Source: Bacteroides stercorirosoris (GTDB lineage Bacteria; Bacteroidota; Bacteroidia; Bacteroidales; Bacteroidaceae). Taken from it: 39,580 nt of DNA. A program made the translations under genes and the position numbers. The stretch's first letter is position 1. Each line of letters begins with the position of its first letter. The notes under the pieces are model-generated. The model was not told where the DNA came from and did no database searches. It worked only from the letters and a program-made list of their open reading frames with translations. The DNA lies in assembly GCF_900142015.1 (NCBI RefSeq), contig NZ_FQZN01000043.1, forward strand, positions 1 through 39,580, written 5' to 3'. Shown here in pieces: positions 1-7,826 of the stretch.

Positions 1-112
1 CCTTGGAAGTAAACAATTTTAGGAATTAAATTATAGTGAGTAAACTTATTAAGTCATAACAACCGAAGTTGTCAACTAAAACCAGTACACATCATACACT
101 CGTATCCCTTAC

Positions 113-288
113 AGGAGGATGATAGTTCCCCCTCATAGGAACGACAGTTTCCCACCATGGGAACGAGAGTTTCCTACTATGGGAACGACAGTTTCCTACC
201 ATGGAAACGCGAGTGTCCCTTCATGGGAACCGCAGTGTCCCTTCATGGGAACCGCAGTGTCCCTTCATGGGAACCGCAGTATCCCTTG
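113..288. repeat. 22-bp tandem repeat (minisatellite), about 8 copies
   Basis: Seven head-to-tail copies of a 22-base unit start at 135, 157, 179, 201, 223, 245 and 267, and a degraded eighth copy lies at 113-134. The unit begins ATGGGAACGACAGTTTCC and ends in a variable four-base tail (TACC, TACT, CACC or CTTC). Copies 5 and 6 are identical; the first and last are the most divergent. Each unit holds a short imperfect dyad (GGGAAC...GTTTCC). There are no unrelated spacers between copies, so this is not a CRISPR array. The period is not a multiple of three, so the short open frames across it are a by-product of the repeat. The tract ends 58 bases before the -33 box of the downstream MutS-like gene. 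Confidence 0.93.
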
Positions 289-345
289 GTGGATGACATG
301 GACTGTTCTTCATTAGTATATCAACAAGAGAAAGCTGGATAAGCA

Positions 346-377
346 TTTGGTTATAATCTATGCTTGTTTTACCTTTG
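346..377 (+). promoter_or_regulatory. Bacteroides-type promoter for the MutS-like gene
   Basis: TTTG at 346-349, a 20-base spacer, then TACCTTTG at 370-377, matching the Bacteroides -33/-7 consensus (TTTG, TAnnTTTG). The transcript should begin near 384. That leaves the ATG at 360 upstream of the transcript and supports the ATG at 396 as the start codon. Confidence 0.75.
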
Positions 378-395
378 CAAGCAAAGAAGAAGATA

Positions 396-2207
396 ATGAA
401 CACAATCAATGAGATAACTGCCACTTATCAGCATATTGCCGAAGAGGGGCGCCGGAAACTGAATAAAGTACAAAACAAGATTTACCGCATAGGTACTCTC
501 CGATTACTGCTGTTCGTTGCCGGAGTAGCGGGAATCATATATTTTTGGTCGGCAGGTTGGATAGTGCTGACAGGGGTCATTGCCGTAACACTTCTGCCTT
601 TCATCCTGCTGATAAAGTATCATAACCGCCTGTTCCACTGGAAAGACTACCTGGAAAAGAAGATAGAAATCAACGAACAGGAGCTTGCCGCACTGAATTA
701 TAACACGTCATCCTTTGAGGATGGAGCCGAGTTCGTAGACCCGGCACATCTGTATAGTTTCGATTTGGATGTCTTCGGACCTCATTCTCTGTTTCAATAT
801 ATCAACCGGACGTGTACACAGCTTGGTAAGAACCTGTTAGCCACTTGGTTGGGCACACATCTGGAGAAGAAAACAGACATAGAAGCCCGGCAGGAAGCTG
901 TCCGTGAACTGGCTCCGCTCCTGGAATTCAGACAGGAATTTCGCATCCTGGGATTACTGCATAAAGGAAAAGCGGCCGACGAAAATGAACTCAAAGCATG
1001 GGCCAAAAGTCCGAGCATCTTCCGGAAGAGCCTGTTTTTCCGCATGTTGCCTTGGTTAGTCGGTGGAACAAATGCAGTGTGCATTGCACTTGCAATTGCA
1101 GACATCATTCCGGCCAGTGTTTGTGGAGCCGTATGGGTATGTTTTGTATTCGCTAGTTTCAGTTTCACCGGCAGAATCACCAAGATGCAAGCAGTGTATG
1201 GCAAGAAACTGCAAATACTGGCAACGTATGCCAATCTGCTCCGCCTTATAGAAAACCAACCGGTGAAAAGCCATGTATTAAACGAAGTAAAAACGTGGAT
1301 TGGCGGCGAAAAACAGACAGCCTCCCACTCCATCCAACGACTAAGCAAACTAATGGACGAACTCGACCAACGAAACAATGCTTTCATGTATGCCATTCTC
1401 AACGGTCTCTTCTTCTGGGAAATCCGACAGATCATGCGCATCGAAGGATGGAAAGAACAGTATGCTTCGGAATTGCCCCATTGGCTGACAGCTATCGCCC
1501 ACATGGATGCGTTATGCTCACTGGCGACTTTTGCCTACAACCATCCGGACTACTCTTACCCTGTCATCGCCACCCGTTCTTTCTGCCTCCGCGCCGAAGA
1601 TATGGGACATCCGCTAATGAACCGCGACAAATGTGTGCGCAACGACATCGACATAGAGAAACATCCTTTCTTTATCATCATTACCGGCGCCAATATGGCA
1701 GGCAAAAGTACATATCTCCGCACGGTAGGCATCAACTATTTGTTAGCCTGCATCGGAGCGCCTACCTGTACCCGGCAAATGGAACTATATCCTGCCCGTC
1801 TCATCACCAGCCTGCGTACCAGTGACTCTCTGACCGACAACGAATCTTATTTCTTCGCCGAACTCAAACGGCTGAAACTTATTATCGACAAACTGCAAGC
1901 CGGTGAGGAATTATTCATCATCCTCGACGAAATTTTAAAAGGGACCAACTCCACAGATAAGCAAAAAGGTTCTCTCGCTCTCATCAAGCAATTCATGACT
2001 TTACAGGCAAACGGCATCATCGCCACTCACGACTTGATGCTTGGTACCCTTGCCGAGATCTTCCCTACCGATATACGCAACTATCGTTTCGAAGCCGACA
2101 TTACCGACAATGAACTCACTTTCTCATATCGTCTGCGCGAAGGGGTAGCCCAGAATATGAATGCTTGCTTCCTGATGAAAAAAATGGGGATAGCCGTCAC
2201 CGACTAA
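396..2207 (+). CDS. MutS-family ATPase with predicted membrane segments
   Basis: A 603-residue protein whose C-terminal third is the MutS ATPase domain. It has Walker A GANMAGKST (about residues 431-439), Walker B FIILDE (507-512) followed by the MutS-type signature LKGTNS, and a conserved switch histidine in IATHD (545). The N-terminal mismatch-recognition domain of true MutS is absent. Instead there are two hydrophobic stretches at about residues 34-75 and two more at about 218-258, so it is probably membrane-anchored with a cytoplasmic ATPase. The middle region resembles the helical lever/core part of MutS proteins. Such proteins are often annotated as mismatch repair MutS in Bacteroides, but a repair role is not shown. 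The frame is open back to an ATG at 360, but the promoter box at 370-377 favours 396. It stands alone and converges with the next gene. Confidence 0.85.
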   Translation: MNTINEITATYQHIAEEGRRKLNKVQNKIYRIGTLRLLLFVAGVAGIIYFWSAGWIVLTGVIAVTLLPFILLIKYHNRLFHWKDYLEKKIEINEQELAALNYNTSSFEDGAEFVDPAHLYSFDLDVFGPHSLFQYINRTCTQLGKNLLATWLGTHLEKKTDIEARQEAVRELAPLLEFRQEFRILGLLHKGKAADENELKAWAKSPSIFRKSLFFRMLPWLVGGTNAVCIALAIADIIPASVCGAVWVCFVFASFSFTGRITKMQAVYGKKLQILATYANLLRLIENQPVKSHVLNEVKTWIGGEKQTASHSIQRLSKLMDELDQRNNAFMYAILNGLFFWEIRQIMRIEGWKEQYASELPHWLTAIAHMDALCSLATFAYNHPDYSYPVIATRSFCLRAEDMGHPLMNRDKCVRNDIDIEKHPFFIIITGANMAGKSTYLRTVGINYLLACIGAPTCTRQMELYPARLITSLRTSDSLTDNESYFFAELKRLKLIIDKLQAGEELFIILDEILKGTNSTDKQKGSLALIKQFMTLQANGIIATHDLMLGTLAEIFPTDIRNYRFEADITDNELTFSYRLREGVAQNMNACFLMKKMGIAVTD

Positions 2208-2248
2208 TCCCCACTAACTTAAAGTTAAGTCCAGTAAAAGCCTATAGG

Positions 2249-2788
2249 CTAGTTCACTTTACACTTCGACAAGAAAGCCGATACAGTCGCTGCATCATTA
2301 CCCGTGTAATAATGCACGGAAGTCACCGGTGTGTACGTATAAGGCACAAATTGGAACAACTGAACAGCTGCAAATTTATTATCTTGCGAAAGTATAACAT
2401 CCATACGCACATTACCACTTCCTTCACTCTTGACACCATCTTCAAGCGTAAGATGACCCTTTTCAATCATTTCTTTCAGCTTGCCCATGTGTTTCAAATC
2501 AAAGAAAATGCTACGCTCTTTCGTAACGCTGCCAGTGGGGAGATAGACCACTTCCTTTGATTTCCAGAATAAACGGAATATCCCTAATAGAAAAAATGCC
2601 GTTCCCAGCACCATCAGTAACATACTGAGCGTAGACGATCGATCAGTTACTTCAAAAGTGGATACAAACACGAGGATGCCTAACAGTAACATAACTGCCG
2701 AGAAAATAAGTCCGGAAATACTTGTACGTTTTACAATATCAGGGTGTGTAGATGCAAAGATTGTTGCATCAATTGCTTGAGTTGCCAT
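2249..2788 (-). CDS. Hypothetical protein with two membrane helices
   Basis: A 179-residue protein I do not recognise. Two hydrophobic helices (about residues 24-45 and 54-74) form a hairpin near the N-terminus. A soluble domain of about 100 residues follows, rich in charged residues and ending in a mixed segment with FQFVPYTYTPVTSVHYY. No catalytic motif is visible. The body is compatible with a small membrane protein whose C-terminal domain lies in the cytoplasm or periplasm. It has its own promoter candidate (2860-2891) and lies directly downstream of another small unknown gene on the same strand. It converges on the MutS-like gene, 41 bases away. The long uninterrupted frame and membrane pattern make it a credible gene; the function is unknown. 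Confidence 0.8.
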   Translation of the reverse strand: MATQAIDATIFASTHPDIVKRTSISGLIFSAVMLLLGILVFVSTFEVTDRSSTLSMLLMVLGTAFFLLGIFRLFWKSKEVVYLPTGSVTKERSIFFDLKHMGKLKEMIEKGHLTLEDGVKSEGSGNVRMDVILSQDNKFAAVQLFQFVPYTYTPVTSVHYYTGNDAATVSAFLSKCKVN

Positions 2789-2859
2789 AATTTAAATCGT
2801 TTTGAAATGAATAAAAGTTTAACTAATAAAAATAGTCACCTAATGTAAGCCAATGGTTA

Positions 2860-2891
2860 CAAAAGGTAAAAAAGAAATTGATTCATTCAAA
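2860..2891 (-). promoter_or_regulatory. Candidate promoter for the 179-residue membrane protein
   Basis: Read on the minus strand: TTTG (2888-2891), a 19-base spacer, then TACCTTTTG (2860-2868). This is the Bacteroides -7 consensus with one extra T. It sits just downstream of the preceding gene's stop codon. Confidence 0.5.
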
Positions 2892-2894
2892 CGT

Positions 2895-3326
2895 CTAAAT
2901 GATAATTCTCCTGAGCGTAAACACATAATATTCACACGCAGGTTGGCAACGATAGAAAGCAGTAGTATCGAACAACTTCGAGCGTTGCAATGATAATGCA
3001 CCATCACGATGAGCCAATCGCTCTACTACATCTTTCAATGAAAGTATGAATTCGGTTGTATATGAACGCTGCGCACGCGAAAACGTGAGCAACTGTGTAG
3101 CTCCACCGGAACTTGCAATCTCCGCATCAGATAAATATGGCAATTGCGGAGCCGGAATATAACTTCCTTGCCGGACATCATTTCTCTGCATATTCCCGTC
3201 TTCTCCCGCAGCTCTTTGAGAGACAATAGTCGTTCCATCTACTGATGCAGTAAATGTATCGCTCACGCTTCCCCAAAAGGCAGTTGCAAGAACCAGGATC
3301 AATATCAATTTTAAAAACTTTGCCAT
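2895..3326 (-). CDS. Hypothetical exported protein
   Basis: A 143-residue protein I do not recognise. The start MAKFLKLILILVLATAFWGS looks like a signal peptide or an N-terminal membrane anchor, so it is probably exported; there is no lipobox cysteine. The remainder is polar with no evident catalytic motif. It ends in a segment with two cysteines (YRCQPACEYY) and a hydrophobic/basic tail. An in-frame TTG twelve bases upstream could extend it by four residues, but that codon lies inside the apparent -7 box (3336-3343), so the ATG at 3326 is preferred. The gene lies between the rplQ terminator region and the 179-residue membrane protein gene. Co-function of the two small genes is possible but unsupported. 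Confidence 0.7.
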   Translation of the reverse strand: MAKFLKLILILVLATAFWGSVSDTFTASVDGTTIVSQRAAGEDGNMQRNDVRQGSYIPAPQLPYLSDAEIASSGGATQLLTFSRAQRSYTTEFILSLKDVVERLAHRDGALSLQRSKLFDTTAFYRCQPACEYYVFTLRRIII

Positions 3327-3335
3327 ATCTATTTG

Positions 3336-3343
3336 CAAAGATA
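3336..3343 (-). promoter_or_regulatory. Candidate -7 box of the exported-protein gene
   Basis: TATCTTTG on the minus strand matches TAnnTTTG. No TTTG is found at the usual 19-base distance upstream. The transcript would begin only a few bases before the ATG at 3326, giving an almost leaderless message. Confidence 0.4.
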
Positions 3344-3575
3344 ACAGTTTGTTTCATTCAATTGTTTAAAATAAGAACCTTTTAATGAATGTTTAGGAAA
3401 GATATATCTTTATTCCTCACAAGAGCCTCGTAAGCAACTTCATACAGAGATTAAAAGTAAAATCTGTGGTTATCAGAGCACAGTTTGCAGACAAATCACC
3501 TTTTGGCAAGAAGTTTAGCAACAGGACAGAAAGCCTAAATGAGAAACAAAGTATAGAAAAACATGTGGAAAACAA

Positions 3576-3608
3576 AAAAGCCATCCCCCTTTGCAGGAGA
3601 TGGCTTTT
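3576..3608 (-). terminator. Rho-independent terminator after rplQ
   Basis: Perfect 10-bp stem (AAAAGCCATC with GATGGCTTTT) around a 13-base loop. On the minus strand it is followed by a T-rich run (TTTTTTGTTTT). It lies 21 bases past the rplQ stop and closes the long ribosomal protein operon. Confidence 0.85.
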
Positions 3609-3629
3609 ATATCGAAAAGAATAGTCGAT

Positions 3630-4127
3630 TTATTCAGCTTTAGCTTCTTCAGCCTTTGCTTCTTCAACTGCCGGTGCTTCAGCAACCGGAGCTGCTGCCT
3701 CTGTAGCAGTTTTCTTAGAACGGCGGGTACGAGTAGCTTTCTTAGCAACTTTTTCCTTAGCCATATTTTCGTTGTAGTCAACGAGTTCAATGAAGCACAT
3801 TTCTGCGTTATCACCCAGACGGTGTCCTGTCTTGATGATACGAGTATAGCCACCCGGACGGTCAGCAATCTTCACTGAAATTTCCTTGAACAGTTCTGTT
3901 ACAACTTGCTTATCCTGCAAATTGCTGAACACAACACGACGAGAGTTAGTCGTGTCATCCTTTGATTTCGTAATCAAAGGCTCAACGAACTTCTTCAGAG
4001 CTTTAGCCTTTGCAACAGTCGTAGTGATTCTTTTGTGCTTAATCAAAGAACATGCCATGTTAGACAACATAGCGTTTCTATGAGAAGCAGTACGACCTAA
4101 ATGGTTGAATTTCTTATTATGTCTCAT
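3630..4127 (-). CDS. rplQ: 50S ribosomal protein L17 (bL17)
   Basis: A large-subunit protein, 165 residues against about 127 in E. coli. The conserved core is present (MRHNKKFNHLGRTASHRNAMLSNM at the start, then RPGGYTRIIKTGHRLGDNAEMCFIELVDYN). After it comes a roughly 45-residue low-complexity tail of lysine and arginine followed by alanine, glutamate and proline repeats (ending EEAKAEEAKAE). The tail is likely disordered; such extensions are common in Bacteroidota L17. It is the last gene of the operon, three bases after the rpoA stop and just ahead of a strong terminator. Confidence 0.98.
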   Translation of the reverse strand: MRHNKKFNHLGRTASHRNAMLSNMACSLIKHKRITTTVAKAKALKKFVEPLITKSKDDTTNSRRVVFSNLQDKQVVTELFKEISVKIADRPGGYTRIIKTGHRLGDNAEMCFIELVDYNENMAKEKVAKKATRTRRSKKTATEAAAPVAEAPAVEEAKAEEAKAE

Positions 4128-4130
4128 TTT

Positions 4131-5123
4131 TTATTCTTTATCTAATTTATATTTAGAAATATCGGTTCCAAACGAAAGATTCAGACTTTCCAGCAAATCA
4201 TCAAGCTCAGTAAGCGATTTCTTTCCGAAGTTTCTGAATTTCAGTAAATCCGTCTTGTTGAACTGTACTAAGTCGCCCAGCGTTTCTACATCGGCAGCCT
4301 TCAAGCAGTTGAGGGCACGAACCGATAAGTCCATATCAACGAGTTTAGTTTTCAACAATTGACGCATATGCAATACTTCTTCATCAAATTCTTCATTACC
4401 ATCCACGTCATTGCTTTCCAATGTAATCTTCTCATCAGAGAAGAGCATGAAGTGATAAATCAAAATCTTTGCAGCTTCTTTCAGTGCTTCCTTCGGATGA
4501 ATGGAACCATCGGTAGTAATCTCAAGTACCAATTTATCGTAGTCTGTCTTTTGTTCAACACGGAACTGCTCAATCTGGTACTTCACATTACGTATCGGGG
4601 TATAAATGGAATCGATAGGAATTACGTTAACATCTGTGCAATATTCGCGGTTTTCATCAGCCGGAACATAACCACGACCCTTATTAATCGTAATATCGAT
4701 CTGCATTGTTGCTTTAGAATCTAAATGACAAATAACCAATTCAGGATTTAACACTTCAAATCCAGTCAAATACTTACCTATGTCACCTGCTTTAAATTCA
4801 CTAGAATTTTCGATTGTGATACTTACTTTCTCACTCTCAAACTCTTCAACTACTTGCTTGAATCTCACCTGTTTCAGATTCAAGATAATGTTAGTAACAT
4901 CCTCTTTAACTCCCGGAACACTAGAGAATTCGTGCTCAACACCATCTATCTTGATAGTAGTGATAGCAAAACCCTCCAATGACGAAAGCAGGATGCGGCG
5001 CAGTGCATTACCAACGGTAATACCGAAACCGGGCTCCAACGGACGAAATTCGAATTTACCGAATCGAGAGTCCGCTTCCAACATTAATACTTTATCAGGT
5101 TTTTGAAATGCTAATATCGCCAT
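4131..5123 (-). CDS. rpoA: RNA polymerase alpha subunit
   Basis: A 330-residue alpha subunit, which scaffolds assembly of beta and beta-prime and binds upstream promoter DNA and activators. The N-terminal assembly domain is recognisable (LEPGFGITVGNALRRILLSSLEG near residues 31-53). The C-terminal domain has the helix-hairpin-helix DNA-binding region (LLKFRNFGKKSLTELDDLLESLNL near residues 293-316). An acidic linker (DVDGNEEFDEE) joins them. Length is normal for the family. It lies in the usual alpha-operon order between rpsD (14 bases) and rplQ (3 bases), which ties polymerase supply to ribosome supply. Confidence 0.99.
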   Translation of the reverse strand: MAILAFQKPDKVLMLEADSRFGKFEFRPLEPGFGITVGNALRRILLSSLEGFAITTIKIDGVEHEFSSVPGVKEDVTNIILNLKQVRFKQVVEEFESEKVSITIENSSEFKAGDIGKYLTGFEVLNPELVICHLDSKATMQIDITINKGRGYVPADENREYCTDVNVIPIDSIYTPIRNVKYQIEQFRVEQKTDYDKLVLEITTDGSIHPKEALKEAAKILIYHFMLFSDEKITLESNDVDGNEEFDEEVLHMRQLLKTKLVDMDLSVRALNCLKAADVETLGDLVQFNKTDLLKFRNFGKKSLTELDDLLESLNLSFGTDISKYKLDKE

Positions 5124-5137
5124 GAAATTAATTATTT

Positions 5138-5743
5138 TTATTTAGAATACAATTCTACGATCAAATGCTCTTTAATGTTTTCAGGAATGTCTGCTCTTTC
5201 AGGTACATGCAGCAATTTGCCTACCTTTGAGTTATCATCCCATTCCAACCAAGGATACTTGCTGTGATTAAAACCAGCCAGTGAATTAGCAATTACTTCC
5301 AAAGATTTAGATCTTTCGCGAACACCAATCACCTGACCCGGTTTTACCGCAAATGAAGGGATATTTACCACTTCACCATCCACAGTAATATGCTTATGAC
5401 CCACCAACTGACGAGCAGCTGCACGAGTAGGAGCAATACCCAAACGGAATACTACATTATCAAGACGGCCTTCCAACAGTTGAAGAAGTACCTCACCGGT
5501 AATACCTTTTGCTGTAGCTGCCTTTTCAAACAAGTTACGGAATTGTTTCTCTAAAACTCCATAGGTGTATTTGGCTTTCTGTTTCTCACGAAGTTGAACA
5601 CCATATTCTGAAGTTTTTCTTTTTCTTGAATTGCCGTGCTGTCCGGGAGGATAGTTTTTCTTAGACAAAACTTTATCTGCTCCAAAGATGCCTTCACCGA
5701 ATTTACGGGCTATTCTTGATTTTGGTCCAGTATATCTAGCCAT
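5138..5743 (-). CDS. rpsD: 30S ribosomal protein S4 (uS4)
   Basis: Primary 16S rRNA-binding protein that nucleates small-subunit assembly; 201 residues. The S4 RNA-binding fold is visible at about residues 90-150 (LEGRLDNVVFRLG...ARQLVGHKHITVDG). No cysteine cluster is present in the N-terminus, so this is the zinc-free form. In E. coli and Bacillus, S4 represses translation of its own operon or gene. Here a 115-base untranslated gap with a hairpin lies just upstream of the gene, in an otherwise tightly packed operon, and is a plausible place for such control. Confidence 0.99.
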   Translation of the reverse strand: MARYTGPKSRIARKFGEGIFGADKVLSKKNYPPGQHGNSRKRKTSEYGVQLREKQKAKYTYGVLEKQFRNLFEKAATAKGITGEVLLQLLEGRLDNVVFRLGIAPTRAAARQLVGHKHITVDGEVVNIPSFAVKPGQVIGVRERSKSLEVIANSLAGFNHSKYPWLEWDDNSKVGKLLHVPERADIPENIKEHLIVELYSK

Positions 5744-5793
5744 TTCTTTTAAATTTTAATTGTTTATTCATGAACTCAATTTGTTGCAGCCGC

Positions 5794-5819
5794 GATTACA
5801 GAGAGAAATTAATGTAATC
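5794..5819 (-). promoter_or_regulatory. Hairpin in the rpsD leader
   Basis: A 7-bp perfect stem (GATTACA with TGTAATC) around a 12-base loop, in the 115-base gap between rpsK and rpsD. There is no T-run, so it is not a standard terminator. By analogy with S4 autoregulation elsewhere it could be part of a regulatory leader or an RNase site; this is inference. Confidence 0.35.
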
Positions 5820-5858
5820 CAATAACAAAATCAAGATCATTTTTATTAAAGGTAAATC

Positions 5859-6248
5859 TTAAACTCTACGTCTTTTCGGAGGACGACAACCATTATGTGG
5901 AAGCGGAGTTACGTCAATGATTTCAGTAACCTCGATACCTGCACCGTGGATAGTTCTAATAGCAGACTCACGTCCGTTACCTGGACCTTTCACATATGCT
6001 TTTACCTTTCTCAGGCCAAGATCAAATGCAATCTTTGCACAATCCTGGGCAGCCATCTGTGCTGCATAAGGAGTATTCTTTTTAGAACCTCTAAATCCCA
6101 TTTTACCGGCAGATGACCAAGAAATAATCTGCCCTTCACTGTTTGCGAGAGAAACAATAATATTGTTGAAAGATGAATGAACATGCAACTGTCCATTAGC
6201 GTCAACTTTCACATTTCTCTTCTTTGCTGCAACTGTTTTTTTTGCCAT
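5859..6248 (-). CDS. rpsK: 30S ribosomal protein S11 (uS11)
   Basis: Protein of the small-subunit platform near the mRNA exit and E-site; 129 residues, normal length. Signature stretches include [29 protein letters not shown] and the C-terminal [18 protein letters not shown]. It lies in standard alpha-operon order, 11 bases after rpsM, and is followed by the unusually long gap before rpsD. Confidence 0.99.
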
Positions 6249-6259
6249 ATCAACAATTA

Positions 6260-6640
6260 TTATTTAGTAGCTTTTTTCTTATTTGCAACGGTTTTCTTTC
6301 TACCCTTACGAGTACGAGCGTTATTCTTCGTGCTCTGACCTCTTACAGGCAAACCGATACGATGACGTACACCACGGTAACAACCAATATCCATTAAACG
6401 TTTGATATTCAATTGAACTTCCGAGCGAAGATCACCTTCTACTTTAAATTCTGCACCAATGATCTCACGAATCTTGGCAGCTTGATCGTCCGTCCAGTCT
6501 TTCACTTTCAGGTCTTTATCTACACCAGCTTTATCTAAAATCTTTGCTGAACTACTACGACCTATTCCATAGATATAGGTCAACGCAACTTCACCTCTCT
6601 TATTTTGAGGCAAATCGACACCAACTATTCTTATAGCCAT
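6260..6640 (-). CDS. rpsM: 30S ribosomal protein S13 (uS13)
   Basis: Small-subunit head protein that contacts the P-site tRNA and forms bridges to the large subunit; 126 residues. The start [27 protein letters not shown] and the strongly basic tail ([24 protein letters not shown]) are typical. It is separated from rpmJ by 34 bases with no clear promoter between them. Confidence 0.99.
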
Positions 6641-6674
6641 ATACTAAATTATTTTTTTTGCAAAAATAATAATA

Positions 6675-6791
6675 TTATCCTTGACGTTGTTTATACTTAG
6701 GATTTTTCTTGTTAATAACATACAAACGGCCATTGCGTCTAACGATCTTACATTCTGGCGTACGTTTCTTTAAAGATGCTCTTACTTTCAT
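6675..6791 (-). CDS. rpmJ: 50S ribosomal protein L36 (bL36), zinc-free type
   Basis: A 38-residue protein that begins MKVRASLKKRTPECKIVRRN and ends NPKYKQRQG. The zinc-binding form of L36 uses three cysteines and a histidine. Here only one cysteine (residue 14) remains: position 11 is threonine, the third cysteine is lost, and the histidine is tyrosine. It is therefore the C-minus variant that folds without zinc. It sits in its usual place between infA and rpsM with 9 bases before it. Confidence 0.95.
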   Translation of the reverse strand: MKVRASLKKRTPECKIVRRNGRLYVINKKNPKYKQRQG

Positions 6792-6800
6792 ATCTTAATT

Positions 6801-7019
6801 TTATTTATATCTAAATACAATTCTTCCTTTCGATAAATCGTAAGGAGACATTTCGACTCTTACTTTATCACCCGGCAGGATTTTAATGTAATGCATTCGC
6901 ATCTTACCGGAAATATGCGCAGTAATCTCATGTCCGTTTTCTAATTCAACACGAAACATTGCATTAGACAATGCTTCAACTATAACTCCATCTTGTTCTA
7001 TTGCAGATTGCTTAGCCAT
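6801..7019 (-). CDS. infA: Translation initiation factor IF-1
   Basis: A 72-residue OB-fold (S1-like) factor that occupies the ribosomal A site during initiation with IF-2 and IF-3. The family pattern is clear: MAKQSAIEQDGVIVEALSNAMFRVELENGHEITAHISGKMR and the ending SPYDLSKGRIVFRYK. It lies between map (9 bases) and rpmJ (9 bases), the order found in many bacterial spc operons. Confidence 0.99.
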   Translation of the reverse strand: MAKQSAIEQDGVIVEALSNAMFRVELENGHEITAHISGKMRMHYIKILPGDKVRVEMSPYDLSKGRIVFRYK

Positions 7020-7028
7020 ATTTAATTT

Positions 7029-7826
7029 TTAAATTGCTTTATCTCCTAATACTTCTTCTATGAATTCAAACGATGATAAAATATCAGCTTTGCCGGCTCC
7101 TACAGCCACCGTATGCTCAAAATGAGCTGCGCACTTCCGATCTTTTGTTCTCACCGTCCAGCCATCACGCTCCATTACTATTTGGCGACCACCTTGCGTA
7201 ATCATCGGTTCAATAGCTATACAAAGACCTTTCTTCAAAATTGTTCCATAACCACGTTTTCCATAATTAGGAACTTGAGGATCTTCATGCATCTCTTTGC
7301 CAATACCATGACCAACAAATTCACGCACTACACCGTATGAATTGGACTCACAATGTTGTTGTATTGCATATCCGATATCACCCAACCGCTTTCCTTGAAC
7401 AGCATTTTCTATTCCGATGTATAATGCCTCTTTAGTAACTTTCAGTAATTTGCGAATTTCCTCATCTACTTCTCCTACACAAAATGTATAGGCAGAATCG
7501 CCACAAAAACCATTCATATAAGTACCACAATCAACCGATACAATATCACCTTCTTTCAGTACTATATCTCCAGGAATACCATGTACCACCTGTTCATTAA
7601 CCGATGTACATAACGAAGCTGGAAATGGATCACCATATTGATTTGGAAAACCCTTAAAAGTAGGAACAGCACCATGATCTCTGATAAACTCTTCCGCTAC
7701 TTTGTCCAGCTCTTTTGTAGTAACTCCCGGCTTTACCAGTTTTGCAACTTCAGCCAATGTCTTTCCGACAAGCAAATTACTCTCACGGAGCAGCTCTATT
7801 TCATCTTCCGTTTTAAGAAATATCAT
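7029..7826 (-). CDS. map: Methionine aminopeptidase, type I
   Basis: A 265-residue cytosolic peptidase that removes the initiator methionine from nascent proteins with a small second residue. The pita-bread fold's five metal ligands can be placed at Asp99, Asp110, His173 (GHGIG), Glu206 (IEPM) and Glu237 (FEHTV). The substrate-contacting histidine in VVHGIPG is at 82. There is no N-terminal zinc-finger or SH3-binding extension, so it is type Ia. It follows secY by 11 bases; the adenylate kinase gene that sits between secY and map in many Gram-positives is absent here. Confidence 0.98.
   Translation of the reverse strand: MIFLKTEDEIELLRESNLLVGKTLAEVAKLVKPGVTTKELDKVAEEFIRDHGAVPTFKGFPNQYGDPFPASLCTSVNEQVVHGIPGDIVLKEGDIVSVDCGTYMNGFCGDSAYTFCVGEVDEEIRKLLKVTKEALYIGIENAVQGKRLGDIGYAIQQHCESNSYGVVREFVGHGIGKEMHEDPQVPNYGKRGYGTILKKGLCIAIEPMITQGGRQIVMERDGWTVRTKDRKCAAHFEHTVAVGAGKADILSSFEFIEEVLGDKAI

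Noticed and set aside
59..72. Small ACAAC-CGAA-GTTGT hairpin
   Set aside because: Only a 5-bp stem with no context; could be chance.
113..288. Possible CRISPR array
   Set aside because: The copies are directly adjacent with no unique spacers and no cas genes are nearby.
119..342. Short open frames across the 22-bp repeats
   Set aside because: Each frame is a by-product of the repeat; the peptides shift frame every unit and no other coding sign is present.
794..1504. Long minus-strand frame opposite the MutS-like gene
   Set aside because: It overlaps a well-supported gene, has no family features and no promoter.
2239..2250. 12-bp palindrome AGCCTATAGGCT between convergent genes as a terminator
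   Set aside because: The hairpin would have only a 4-bp stem and no T-run.
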